From NCBI GenBank assembly GCA_033065855.1, contig JAVXUO010001034.1, positions 124,001 through 188,000 on the forward strand: 64,000 nucleotides of DNA, read 5' to 3'. Shown in pieces: positions 49,701-59,400 of this stretch. Within the stretch, counting starts at the first letter, position 1. Every line of letters begins with the position of its first letter. The notes under the pieces are model-generated. The model had not been told where the DNA came from, ran no database searches, and worked only from the letters and a program-made list of their open reading frames with translations. The stretch comes from Escallonia rubra. Lineage: Eukaryota > Streptophyta > Magnoliopsida > Escalloniales > Escalloniaceae. Both the position numbers and the translations under genes were made by a program.

Positions 49701-51084
49701 AATTGAGTGAGGTGAAAACAATTATGAATTAGTGATTATTCATGCAATCTACCTAGATAGTGATAGGTAGGGATGAAATTTTATAATATTACAAAACTTT
49801 TGTATAACACTTAATTTGTTTTTTGTGCTGTAGATTTATTTTACTTATCTTGTTGAAAATTTAGGTGATAATAGTCATTGTTGAGTCCTAATAAGTTAGT
49901 TTATTGAGTGTGTGTAGTATAAGAAAATCTCCGACTTGTAAGCTACGACATTTATTTGAATTTATAATTTTGTCTCTCATGACATTACATTCTCTTTTTT
50001 TTTTTTAGTTTTCTAAGATCCTATAATCTAATTAGCTCTTATAAGTTACTTTAATGGTAAGGACAAGTTTTATGACTTCTACTTACAATCGACTTTTTTC
50101 TCATTTACTGGAGTATATAATTAGGCTATACCTACGAATTCGAGTAATCAATATTCATACTAACTGTTAATAAATAGGGATAAAAAAAAGAATAGAAACA
50201 AAGAGGATGATGTTGCACAACTAAAAGGGGTAATGAAAAGGAAAAGAACGCTAAAAAAAATGCTTTAATCTTCATAAATATGCCTTTGCATTTTACATTT
50301 GTGAAATTTTATTTTAGTATTTCAAAGTGATTTTGAGGTCTTAGTAGTCAATATTAATGCCAAATTAATATGTATTTATATAGATTAGATAGAGTTCTAG
50401 AAGCTATAAAATTGGTTTTCTAATTTTATCGGATTTATAGTATTCTGGCCAATTATATCTACAAATTTTTAATAAAATAAAGAAAAGGACATCGAAACAT
50501 GTAAGATGACTCATATAAATAAAGAGGGTTAAACAAACGAATGCTAGAAAAAATTTATGTCACCTCCACTATCGACGATGCTTCCTCTGTCAGATGTTTT
50601 TATATGGTGAGATGATATAATATGAGATAATATAGATCGTCTACCTGAGCATGACAGTATGCAAACAATTGTTGCCCTTAAAACCTAAATCTTGTTTACT
50701 GCATATCCATGTAAAGCAAAATTGCAAGGCGTTTTACAGATTGTTGTGATTGGGCAGTGATACCAAAGAGAGGCTTACCCGGTGATCGACATATCTATCT
50801 GACATGTTACAGGATTCTGAAGAGCGCAATAGTATATATGCAGAGGCCATCAAATAAACAAGATGATAAGTATGACAAATATCACAAGCTGTTGTCACAC
50901 ACCTTGTGCTTGAATATTCATAGAGCTTGCCGGTACTGGAGAAGATAATCACTCCAACTTCAGCATCACACAGGATGGAAAGTTCCTTTGCCTTTTTCAA
51001 CAGCCCATTCCTTCTCTTCGAGAAAGTCACTTGCCTGTTGGTGGAGTTATCGATCCTCTTTATCGCGATCTTTCCTCTACCCAT
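26665..51084 (-). CDS. MADS-box (MIKC type, AGL17/ANR1-like) transcription factor, 7 coding exons over 24 kb
   Basis: Nuclear CArG-box-binding regulator; the clade includes AGL16, AGL17, AGL21 and ANR1, with roles in root nitrate response and flowering. Exons in transcript order: 50903-51084, 44955-45033, 37316-37377, 36618-36717, 36493-36534, 36372-36413, 26665-26817. All introns are GT-AG and in phase; 660 bp, 219 aa. The MADS domain is residues 1-60 ([20 protein letters not shown] onward), then the I region with [12 protein letters not shown]. The K domain runs about 88-155 ([29 protein letters not shown]), followed by [13 protein letters not shown]. The C-terminus ([20 protein letters not shown]) ends at TAA right after an AG/GTAAAC donor-like site, so a further short exon may exist; related proteins often end in a GLQL-type motif absent here. 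Introns 1, 2 and 6 (5.9, 7.6, 9.6 kb) are swollen by transposons. Confidence 0.92.
26820..28560. repeat. AT-rich tandem family, period about 610-630 bp, in MADS intron 6
   Basis: Corresponding text (ACAAAGCTT or CAAAACTT, then GACC(C)TAACGACCAATA-type phrases, GACCAATTAGTAA, ATAACTTGGC or ATAACTTGAC) starts near 27190, 27800 and 28430, giving two full and one partial diverged copies. A segment at about 35080-35215 is the reverse complement of about 28205-28325. No coding capacity; origin unknown. Confidence 0.6.
29407..29763 (-). pseudogene. Captured FAF (FANTASTIC FOUR-like) domain fragment
   Basis: The minus strand is open for about 118 codons to a TAG at 29407-29409. In order it reads [54 protein letters not shown] and [18 protein letters not shown], then FQLVPL. 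The PPAI..L, YYT.DGRL and FRAHR.DGRL phrases match the FAF domain of FANTASTIC FOUR / FAF-like plant proteins, linked in Arabidopsis to the shoot meristem and WUSCHEL. No start codon is in frame before the purine-rich TIR, so it is a 5'-truncated piece. The surviving frame has no internal stop, so capture was recent or the fragment is under some constraint. Family assignment is from memory of the domain. Confidence 0.7.
29780..29803. repeat. (GA)n microsatellite
   Basis: A run of about 12 GA repeats opens a purine-rich zone (29780-30180) that includes another GA run at about 29940-29962. Confidence 0.9.
30370..30421. repeat. (TA)n microsatellite
   Basis: An uninterrupted TA run directly follows the right TIR end of the long-TIR element. 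A shorter TA tract precedes its left end at about 28553-28586, consistent with insertion into a TA repeat. Confidence 0.95.
30745..32370. mobile_element. Second long-TIR (MULE-like) element in MADS intron 6
   Basis: About 30750-30920 and 32200-32370 are imperfect inverse copies of about 170 bp. Shared pieces include TCACCCAACACTCCGTACTTA / TCACCCATCACCACATACTTA-type ends, CAACACTTCATATTTCCAAA / CAGCACCTCGTATTTCCAAA-type text and a TCTGTTAGTTTTT / TCTATTAGTTTTT-type segment. The core (about 30960-31950) is C-rich on the plus strand, then (TA)n(GCGTGTGT)n and G-rich. No recognisable gene was found inside and no clear target duplication, so the ends are good to about 10 bp. Confidence 0.6.
31707..31762. 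repeat. (TA)n followed by GTGCGC/TGTG repeat
   Basis: About 16 TA units pass into alternating GCGTGCGCGTGTGTG, a purine-pyrimidine alternating tract with Z-DNA-like sequence. Confidence 0.9.
32380..36270. other. AT-rich remainder of MADS intron 6 with diverged repeats
   Basis: No coding regions are credible. About 33715-34060 and 34260-34640 are diverged direct copies (GCTCTCATAAAT..CTAACA or CCAACA, TTATACAA, TATGGTG, then ATATTATGATTTTATTTTAA-like text), about 545 bp apart. The segment 35080-35215 is inverted relative to the tandem family at 27-28.5 kb. Poly-A occurs at 34545-34561. Confidence 0.45.
37538..37762 (-). repeat. 3' LTR of the Ty1/copia element
   Basis: 225 bp; the downstream LTR in the element's own minus-strand sense. 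It lies 161 bp upstream of the acceptor of MADS exon 3. Confidence 0.93.
41987..42211 (-). repeat. 5' LTR of the Ty1/copia element
   Basis: 225 bp, 97.3% identical to the other LTR, directly followed in the sense direction by the primer-binding site. Confidence 0.93.
42214..43128. mobile_element. hAT-like non-autonomous element abutting the copia element
   Basis: The termini CAGGGGCTTAGCCAGGATTT and, inverted from the right, CAGGGGCGGAGCCACG share the CAGGGGC-GAGCC terminal type of the 18489-19823 element. The octamers AATACACA (left) and AATATACA (right) match at 7 of 8, fitting a hAT target duplication. The left end shares bases with the CACAG target duplication of the copia element, so insertion order is unclear. 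The GC-rich core (42690-42990) has no transposase; (GA)n lies at 42975-43018. Length 915 bp. Confidence 0.7.
43129..44954. other. Rest of MADS intron 2
   Basis: AT-rich intronic sequence between the hAT element and exon 2. Three short open frames of about 60 codons show no recognisable protein character. Nothing else was seen. Confidence 0.45.
45034..48366. other. MADS intron 1, exon-2-proximal part
   Basis: AT-rich. Apart from the copia-like remnant, a short GTGTAATTTTAGCGACGG segment near 45930 recalls CACTA subterminal repeats. The text at 48050-48160 recurs loosely at 49860-49970, on the other side of the Helitron. Confidence 0.4.
46440..46790 (-). mobile_element. Copia-like pol remnant in MADS intron 1
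   Basis: The minus strand shows a phrase like FYEHMF followed by a Ser/Pro/Thr-rich stretch ([12 protein letters not shown], then [11 protein letters not shown]). This resembles the region between integrase and reverse transcriptase of Ty1/copia elements. No LTRs were found around it. It is a short, old, broken fragment. Confidence 0.4.
48367..49639 (+). mobile_element. Non-autonomous Helitron in MADS intron 1
   Basis: It begins TCTAATTATATATATATG and ends GGTTAAAACTAGT. It is preceded by A (48366) and followed by T (49640), as expected for Helitron insertion between A and T. A hairpin-forming stretch CCCCGTGTGCAACGCGCGGG lies at 49609-49628, about 11 bp before the CTAGT end. The 5' phrase GAAAGCCGAAGCTGAGAGAA followed by ACGTCACC is of the type I recall from plant Helitrons. 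It has no Rep/helicase coding. Length 1273 bp. Confidence 0.8.
49641..50902. other. MADS intron 1, exon-1-proximal part
   Basis: AT-rich intronic sequence next to the donor site of exon 1. No element ends or genes were recognised. Confidence 0.4.
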
Positions 51085-51115
51085 CCCCTCCCTACCCTCT
51101 CCCGATTCTAGGTTT

Positions 51116-51216
51116 CTGCATAAAAATTGCGTAATTAAGAACGAAACAGAGAGTGTTAGCTGGATCTTCAGACGATGAACAGACCAAGAGGGAAACAGAT
51201 ACGGAGAAAAGCTTAC
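51116..51216 (-). other. Probable 5' UTR intron of the MADS-box gene
   Basis: On the minus strand AACACCAAA/GTAAGC at 51217/51216 is a good donor, and TTTTTATGCAG/AAACC at 51116/51115 a good acceptor, 31 bp upstream of the ATG (51084). The 101-bp size is typical. There are no transcript data, so this is inferred from consensus sites. Confidence 0.6.
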
Positions 51217-51290
51217 TTTGGTGTTGAGCTCGCCTCAGAGTTGGAGCTTGTGAAAAGCCAGCCTATGTTTCCAGATACAAATGAACAGCT

Positions 51291-51296
51291 TTTATA
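51291..51296 (-). promoter_or_regulatory. TATA box of the MADS-box gene
   Basis: On the minus strand GCTTATAAAAGC contains TATAAA, about 75 bp upstream of the putative 5' UTR intron donor and about 210 bp upstream of the ATG. Confidence 0.55.
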
Positions 51297-51309
51297 AGCA
51301 GAATGAGTG

Positions 51310-52070
51310 GTTTTTAGGGCAAATCTAAAACCACTTCACTTTGAGTGGTTTTTAGTATCTGAAAAGGGCCAATCGAGGAAGTGGTCTGAGCCAACTTTTA
51401 AGATTAAGAGTAGGAAGGAAGTCAGTCCTTTTGTATATTTATTACTACTATTTGTGTAATGGGGCGGCCGGTCTTATTAATCACAGACACGTGGGGATAC
51501 GAGTGTTAACCTCAGTATCCTAAGTATCCTAAAAATGGAAATGGATTCCCAGTTGAGCAGCTTTAACCTGAAACTGGCACCTGATTATGTCCAATGAAAC
51601 TTTTAGGCCAGAACAGCAGTAGTAAACCTTTAAGGACCTTCACGTGAAGTACACATCTACGGAAGAAGGAAAACCTTCCCTATCTCCAGTACACTCTGGT
51701 TATTCTTTTTGTCATAATAATAATATTCTCACATCCGCTTTGACTAATATTCTAAGAAAACATGTATTCGCATTAGATACTACAGTAATTTTTTTTTTAT
51801 TTTTTAATTGAAGAACGCTTTCAAATATAGCTAGCATTTGTGATGCCGACAAGAGCTTTTTTTCCAAATTATCTCAAAAATAAAGGCCACACCACTTTAT
51901 TTTGTGTCTTTCGTTCTTGTCATGTTTTCGTGTAGTAAAGGAAAAACATGTTTTGGCGTAAAGAGAAAAAATAAAACTATGTTAGGTATACATGGATTTA
52001 GTTTTTGGAAAGTAAAATAGCACACCGACCTCCAAACTTTTAGATTGTTGACCTTGTTGTTCGCTACTTC
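51310..52070. other. Upstream region of the MADS-box gene
   Basis: Presumed promoter region. AT-rich, with no clear long repeat; a T-run lies at about 51789-51797. No specific factor sites could be called with confidence. Confidence 0.4.
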
Positions 52071-52073
52071 ACA

Positions 52074-52195
52074 GGGAGGGACGGAGCCACTTTAGGACAA
52101 ACATGGGTCGCGGTCTCCTCCAATAATTTTAATGGAACTGTATCATGCGTTTGATGTATTGTACCATCATTTTAGCTTTATGTTTGTACAATGGT
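52074..52195. mobile_element. Fragment of a CGGAGCC-type (hAT-like) element end
   Basis: GGGAGGGACGGAGCCACTTT resembles the terminal motif CAGGGGCGGAGCCAC of the two hAT-like elements in this window. The downstream part is cut by solo LTR C, and no matching right end was found beyond it. Confidence 0.35.
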
Positions 52196-52849
52196 TGATG
52201 CCAAGGAAAGTGAGTTCGCAGTTGACGTAGAGGTGCCACAAGGAATACAGTCTGAATCAGATGTCAAGTGTGCTGATGTGGGACACAGCAAGGGTGGAGG
52301 AAGGGCAGAGACCAAGGGCTTCCCAGACAGAGCCTGAGGGTGGCAGTGCTACCAGAGTCAAGGTCCTGTATGTTTCTCTCTCTAGAATTCTAGAGTGAGA
52401 AAATGAAAATGCTGAAAAAGTCCCCTAAATGAATTCTCAAGACCCCTATTTATATTTAGAGGTTGAGATGATGATGTCATCAATCGACACATGGTGCTCC
52501 CCGGGAGTGACACGTCACCGAGGGGTCCACAGCTGCCGATGTTCCACGAACTGTCGAATCGCATATTCACTCATCCTGCTCCGCACAGCGTCGCTCTATC
52601 TGTCTGAAAAGACTGGCTTCCACAGCGTTGGTGTGGCCAGAAAACCCCCTTGATCTAGCCACCAATCCAAGCCCTTGCAGAGTACCACAGACCTGGTAGC
52701 GGTGGGGAAGACCCAACGCCCAACTGCCAGGCGGACTAGGCGCGATGCCCTCCAGAGACCTGCTCCAACCTCAGAGTGACCCGGGGGTCATAGTCCCTAG
52801 GGGTGCCGACGAAATCCCCTAGTGCTGGAACACGTAGGCGAGTCACACA

Positions 52850-53470
52850 GATACCTAGCGGAGAGTGTGTCCCGGAGGAGCCGCCTATCTCGCGGGCCGA
52901 GGTAGCATCCCGAAAGAGCCGTCTACTTGGCGGAATGAGAGTCTTCATGCCGGAGCACTTAGAGCTCCCTGGTAGAGATAGTGTCCCGGTCAAGTCGCCT
53001 AATCCCACGGGTGAGTCCTTGTGTCAGAGCACTCAGAGCGCGTCAAGGTAGCATCCGAGAAGAGTCGTCTACCTGGCGGAAGGGGAGTTGAAGCTACTTG
53101 ACAGAGATAGTGTCACGGAGGAGTCATCATTCCCCACGGGTGAGTCCTTGTGTCGGAGCACGTCAAGTAACATCCCAGATTGGAGGAGCCGCCTACCCGA
53201 CGGGCCGAGGTAGCATCCCGGAGGAGCCGTCTACTTGGCGGAAGGGATGTTAAAGCTCCCTGGCGAAGATAGTGTCCCGAAGGAGTCGCCTAATCCCCCG
53301 GGTGAGTCCTTGTGCCGGAACACTTGGATCGCGTCAAGGTAGCATCCCGAAGGATCCATCTACCCGACTGGTCGAGGTAGCATCCCGGAGGAGCCATCTA
53401 CCTGACGGAATGGGAGTCTTCATGCTGTAGCACTTAGAGCTCCCTGGCGGAGATAGTGTCCCGGAGGAGC
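52850..53470. repeat. Tandem repeats in solo LTR C
   Basis: Degenerate units contain AGTGTCCCGGAGGAGCCGCC, GGCGGAATGGGAGTC or similar, and CACTTAGAGCTCCCTGG, recurring roughly every 60-130 bp. They differ in sequence from the repeats of copy B, so repeat content turns over within the LTR family. Confidence 0.75.
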
Positions 53471-54194
53471 CGCCTATCCCCGCCGGATGCTGCACACTCC
53501 AGAAAGTGGGTCGAAGCATGTTCCACGACCAAGGCAAGGTGCGCATGGAGTGGCGAAATGATGGACCAATGCAAGGTGCGTGGTAGTGTGACAAAGAGCT
53601 TGGGGCGGGACTGTATAAGCAGCGTGTGGGTACGGCGGGGTGTGTATGGTGCCGAGAGCATGGTAGTGTGACAGAGAGCCAGGGGGCACGACATTATCAA
53701 CGACGCGGTGGAGTGAGTGAGGTGCCGGGGGCATGATAGTGTGAAAGAGAGCCCAGGGGTGCGGCTATATCAGCGGCGCTGTGCATGGGCGGGACGAAAG
53801 GAGTGAGGTGCCTGGGGCAGGATAGTGTGAAAGAGAGCCTAGGGGCACAGCTGTATCAGCAACGCGGCATATGGGCGCGGCGGAGTGTTATACACGGCGC
53901 GTGGGCGTTGGCGATGGGGGTTGCGGAGACGGGCGACGAGCTTTGCGGAGATGGCGTACAGTCGGGGGCGACGTGGGTCGCGAAGACTAAGCGCGAGCGC
54001 GGGCGACAGGGGTCGTGGATACGGTGCTCGGGCAATGGGCGACGAGCGTCGCGGAGACGGCGCCCGGCTGACTGATGACGAGATTCGTGGAGACGGCGCC
54101 CGGGCGACAAGCGTGGCGGAGTTGGCTCGCGGACGCGGGGGACAAGCCTCGCGGATGATGCATTGTCCCTTGAAGAGGAGTGAATGTGCTAAAG

Positions 54195-54505
54195 GGGAGG
54201 CCAAAGGCCAACCCTTGGGGGAAGGCCAAGGTTAACCCTTAGGGGGTGGCCAGGGCCAACCCCAAGGAAAGGCCGAGGCTAACCCCAAGGGATAGGCCAA
54301 GGCTGAGGTCGAGCCCAAGGGGAAGGCCAAGGCCAACCCTTGCGGGAAGGCCAAGGCCCTCTCTTGGGGGAAGGCCAAGGCCAACCCTTGGGGGGAGGCC
54401 AAGGCCAACCCCAAGGGGAGGCCGAGGCCGAGGCCGACCTCATGGGGAAGGCCAAGGCCGAGGCCGACCCCAAGGGGAAGGCCAAGGCTAACCTCCTTGG
54501 GCAAC
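54195..54505. repeat. GGCCAAGGCCAACCC minisatellite in solo LTR C
   Basis: About 14 short degenerate units of GGGGAAGGCCAAGGCCAACC form. This is the inverted counterpart of the 20505-20920 array in copy B, and open frames across it are compositional artefacts. Confidence 0.85.
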
Positions 54506-54749
54506 TGCCAAGGCGCGCTGACGGGCAATGTGCAACATGCGACGGTCGAAGTGCGATGAGGCGTCGCACAAAAATGAATTTCTTAGTGACGAAGTAACAT
54601 AGAAAAAGTGAAAAATGCACGCGACAGAGCGTGCACGTTTTGACCGGTTGGGAGCGTTGAAAATTGACTGTTGACTGTGTCAACGTGTCATGAAAATTGG
54701 GACCCCCAGTGAGTCCATGGGTGCAACAAAGATAGGTTGGGAACAATGA

Positions 54750-55910
54750 TTTTCCTTCATATCTCGGCAAATACTAAATGGAAGTATCTTTTTTACACCG
54801 TATATGTTAAACCCTAGTTAGAGCAACTTCCTCCAACCCATCTTTTCAACTTCAAAAAATTATCGCTGCATGTTTTTGGTGACACTAATGGGAACATTTG
54901 AACGCCAATTGCAAATTAGTTGCAATTTCTTGTCACTGAATTATCTACCAAATTTGCCACCAATAAGCTTTAGCGACAAATTTCTGTTGCTAAATACGGG
55001 TTAGACGAAGTTTGCTCCAACCTGTAAAAACATGTCCTTTCAGCTTGGGATTTTGTTTATAAGAAAGTCTGTTTTCACACTCTAATGCTTTTCCACCCCC
55101 GTGCCCTTCTAGCGGTAAAATGAGATAAACAAGCATATGCTCCACGTAAAACAAACATTTTTTTCATTCATTCTTTTTAGCTCTTTTGGCCTGGATTTGT
55201 TAAATTGGTCTTACCCTCAACATGCAATTGTCATCGGCACTTTATGTCGAAGAGACTCTTCAGAACCAAAAAACGGAAAAAGAAATTTAAGAGCGTAACG
55301 ACCTACGGACTAAAGAATCTTTCTCTCTCAAAATAATTATGTGCTGATGACGGTCCATATTAGAAAAGCACTTGTGCATTTCTCTCTCTCCCCTTCGAAC
55401 GTATAATGAGAATCAAAGAAGTACATAACCATTCGAAAAACTATTAATTAACTAGTAAAACGTAATCTTTTTCTAAGAACGGGAAAGTAATCTCTCTCTC
55501 TCCACAAAGGATATCTCCCAAAGCCATAGGGAAAAAGTGGCATGTCTCATAGCTGTGACTTCTGCAAGTACGGATCGTTTGGCATTGGGTAGAGCTCGAT
55601 GAAGAGGCGTGCCAAGACCTCTCTCGATTGGCGGATGACAACTTGAACCTATCACGTGTGTGTCGGATACATGCTTGGCTCTTCACATGTGCTGTTGCAG
55701 TAAGATTATCATAGCTCCGAAAAGGCAAAACCCCCCAAATTAACTAGTTATATATAGCTATCATGTATCTCTTTAGGCTGAATACTACGCGTATATATAC
55801 GAGAACTACAGAGCGAAATTCTATAATAATATCGAGTATAGAAGAGTCTTAGAGCGGGGCGTCTTAGTTGAAGTTAGTAACAACGTAAAATAAAACTCTA
55901 GTAGGTGGCT
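54750..55910. other. Intergenic DNA with faint CACTA-like remnants
   Basis: TTTAGCGACAAATTTCTGTTGCT near 54970 recalls the subterminal repeats of the CACTA element at 60195. A 94-codon minus frame (55444-55728) resembles no family I know. Otherwise AT-rich with nothing recognised. Confidence 0.4.
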
Positions 55911-55913
55911 AAC

Positions 55914-56458
55914 TAAGGTCCCGTTTGACAGGGTTTTTTTTTCAGTTTTGAAAACTGAAAAAAATAAACGCGTTTGATAATTTTTTTTTTTTTTTCCTTC
56001 TGTTTAAAAAACCACTTTTTAAACCAAGACTATTTTTAAAAACTCCAAAAATGAGTTTCGGTTTTCAATTTTGGTTTTTTTTTTTTTTTTTAAGACTACC
56101 ACAACCCTCCTACCGCCGGCAGCCACCTCTGGCGACCCTCGCCGGCCGGCAGCCACCTCCGGTAACCGCCGCCGGTGACTGCCGGCGGCTGGCGGCAATC
56201 TCCGGCGACCACCGTTGGCCACCGGCAGCCACCAGCCACCGCCGGCCACAGCCACGCCCCACGGCAAACCAACTAAAAAAAAACTCAAAATAAAAACTGG
56301 GTTATCAAACACAAAAAAAAAAAATTAAAATAAAAATTGAGTTATCAAATACCCACTTGTTTTTGTAAAAAATAAATAAATTGTTTTTTAATTTTTTTTT
56401 TTTGGAAAATAAAAAAAAAAAAAAAATATTGTCGAACAGAGCCTTAGTTGATCTATTA
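55914..56458. mobile_element. Small TIR element (GTCCCGTTTG type)
   Basis: The ends AACTAAGGTCCCGTTTGACA (left) and AACTAAGGCTCTGTTCGACA (right, inverted) are similar for about 20 bp, followed inward by long T/A homopolymers. The core (56095-56270) is a GC-rich, CCGGC-repeat patch. The interior carries GTTATCAAA phrases twice. No coding capacity; superfamily not determined because no clear target duplication was seen. Confidence 0.55.
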
Positions 56459-59400
56459 GCAACATAATAATGGGAAGTTCACCGTTCTTCTGGTCCTTCT
56501 TGTGATTTATTTAAGTTCTTGGTCGGAAAGTTTCCGGTGGACCACATGGCATGATGGCAACCACATTTTTTGTTAGTGTTCATGGTTGACATGATGACAA
56601 GCCCTCAACTTCATTTCTGCGCGTACTAGTAATACCTGAAAACAAGGATTTGGACTGATCAACCGAATTGTAAGGATAAATTATTTCAGCCTTCGTTGCA
56701 AGAAACACTTGTAGTGAAGTTCATAAAGTCTAAGCCATCGCTAGAACCTGAAAATTCTTAAAGCGACAACATTGACAGGTATTTTATCAAGAGTTACGTC
56801 TTATACCTATTAATGAGTAGCAGATTGAAGTTGGTTTATCTTGATGATGCTTACGTCCACTCATAGGAAAAAGTTTTGCTTACCTCCATTAATGTCACCC
56901 TGGCATGACATATTGTTTACTACTGAAGCACTCCCACTCCTATCATCAGGAATACTCGCAAAAAATTAGTGGGGACATAATTAAGTCATTGAAACGATGG
57001 GTCAAAAAAAGTTGCTCGAACCGGAGCCAGAGCAAACAATTTTCTTTCTTTCTTTCTTTTTCTTTTTACACATACCATGTAAAACGGTAGTGTTAAAGTT
57101 TGGTGTCGATGCCAAAATAATGCTCAAGTAGAGGAGAAGCTCATCTTGTATGAGAACTGATCTCAATCATCATGTATATTTGTTGATGTGAAACTTTAAC
57201 TAGCACCAGCATTTACACAGCACGGAATATGAAGTGATATCCAGGCTTGATATCCAGCACGGAATATAAAGCGGACTGTAAATTTTAAAAAAGGGCAAGG
57301 TGACGACATGAAGACCACGATTTTTGGTAGGGTCTAACTCTGATACTTTGTTGAATATACTTAAAAGGAGAAAAAGCCGAACAGGTATAACAACTTATCA
57401 CAAATTTCATGTAACATTCGCAGGAGGAATTTGTAGGGAAGTGTTATGATTTGGGGAGATCCTTCACGAATCAACCCCAGTGATCATCATACAGGATTTA
57501 GCCACAACGTGCTTATGGAATCATAGCAACCTTTCATTCTTTTTAATCGTTGGGGAACGGTGTATACACTGTAATTGTCTGCAAAAGTGTCTCGCAATCG
57601 GCTGCTGCCCACGTGAAGACGATTTGTTCGACCAATGAGATTCGTTCTACCCCAAAAATAATTTCTTTGACTAAGGAGATCCCAAAATCAAGGACTCGGA
57701 CTAAATTAATCCAGCTTTATTACCTCTAAAGTACGAGCTAAGACAGGTGTCAATCATCAGCAAATCATAAACATGCAAAGTCCAAGAAAAAAGGTAGTTT
57801 GAGCTACAAACTGCATTTATCAATGAAAGTGCAACTTTGCTGAGTAATCACACCATTGAAAATGGTTTCTTTCAAGGTTCTTGATGTCTACACGGTTGCA
57901 TAAAATTTAGAGAGAGAAAGGAGACACATGAAGACCATCAAACAGGAAAAAGATATGCCTCTTTTGGAAGGGAGAGGTTTACCGTTTGAGCGCACATGCT
58001 AAACTCAGTTGCGAAGGGTTGATGTATAGGGTGGCTTTGCAAACTCTCAGTTACTGTGCATGGTTTTTACTCTTACATCTGCCTACGTGCTAGGGTTTGC
58101 TCATTATAATACAAGGTTCAATATATCATGTTAACTAGCAGATTCATTTGTACTATATATTAATCACGAGGAATGGCATAGAGCCAGGAATGTTGAGCGG
58201 GGTAGGCATTCGAAAATATATTTATGATACAACGATAAAAATATCCCTAAACTCATACCCTAATATGTTTAGTGGCTTTTTCTTTTGCAGCTAAAAGTCA
58301 ACAGGTGCAGACACAAAAAAGTATGATAAAATTATTAGACACATTTTCTAACAGCTTAAATGTTCAGGAGGTTTAATCCGTGAAGGTGAACTCATGGATT
58401 AATATAAACTCATTTTCCCTTTTTCTCAATTTGCAACTTCCCTCAAAATGACAGTACTGCCCTGTTTGGCAATGCTTGGACAGAGGAATTAGAGAGGGGC
58501 ACAATTGTTCAGAGCATCACATTTATGCCTATAGACCTAGGTTTTCGCAAAGGGGCAGGTGGGCACGTACCCATTGGTGCACCGTACTGCCTCTGTCCGT
58601 GATAACGAGACGAATTACGTGATAGAGGTCATTAAGAGCTTAATTACAAAACCAACGTATGGCAGGATTTATGCGATACTCCCCTTCCTTTTGGTTTTAC
58701 TTTTTATTTTGCAAAAATCACCCATAAAGGAAGCTAATGTCAACCCTAAAAAGTTGATGATGGATGAACACGTTCTTCAGAGGTGTTTTTTGTCTAAAAC
58801 AAATGGGAGACTTTGGCTAGATAAAGACTACTGTTTGCTAAGGAAGATGATATTTTGGTTTGACGGTCTTCCAGTATAAACTATTTAGATAGATAGCAAA
58901 AAAAGTTTCAATGCTTTGGACCCTAGTTATGCAGCACTCTCTGTACAATTAGTTAACTTAACTGCGTCCTTGCACTAGCTAGGTTCATTGAAAGATATAT
59001 AACGGCAAAAGTCATAGGAGTTTTTCACGACAAAATATTCTAACAATTTTGTACACCAACGAATATTAGTCTGTTGTCACTAAATTAAAGAGCTCTTTAG
59101 TGGCTTTTCGAGGAACAGTAAAGCCCCCACCATCAAGAGTTTCGAACTGTATTTAGGTGGCATTTGAAAGCTAGAGAAAGAAACGATGATTGGCATGGCA
59201 AGGAGTTTTAGTTTTGTTTTTCTTCAGCTTCATAAACCAGATTACAAAATGGGGCTGGTTTGAAAATTCCAATCTAAGAAAGTTTTCAGTTTTAGTTTTG
59301 GTGTGTGTGTATATATATATATATCGTGTCAACTATTGTTGAAAGCATTTTGATTCTCTTCTTTCTTTTATCTTCGTCTTTATCTTCATCTTTCATCTTC

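Larger units (their letters stand above)
52196..54745 (-). mobile_element. Giant solo LTR (copy C)
   Basis: Read on the minus strand it starts TGTTCCCAACCTATC and ends CTTTCCTTGGCATCA, like copy B (20231-23445). The flanking pentamers ATGGT and ATGAT match at 4 of 5. It has a TATA box (AAATATAAATAG, minus, near 52450-52461) followed by a CACTCTAGAATTCTAGAG leader. It carries its own tandem repeats: a unit built on GTAGCATCCCGGAGGAGCCG at about 52850-53470, and GGCCAAGGCC-type units at 54195-54505. No gag or pol; 2550 bp. Confidence 0.8.

Noticed and set aside
54246-54597. Overlapping open frames of 80-160 codons on both strands in solo LTR C
   Set aside because: They are caused by the GGCCAAGGCC repeat array, with Gly/Pro/Arg low complexity and no family similarity.
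58559-58879. 106-codon frame with one hydrophobic segment
   Set aside because: No family recognised and no homologous context; the length is within what AT-rich intergenic DNA yields by chance.
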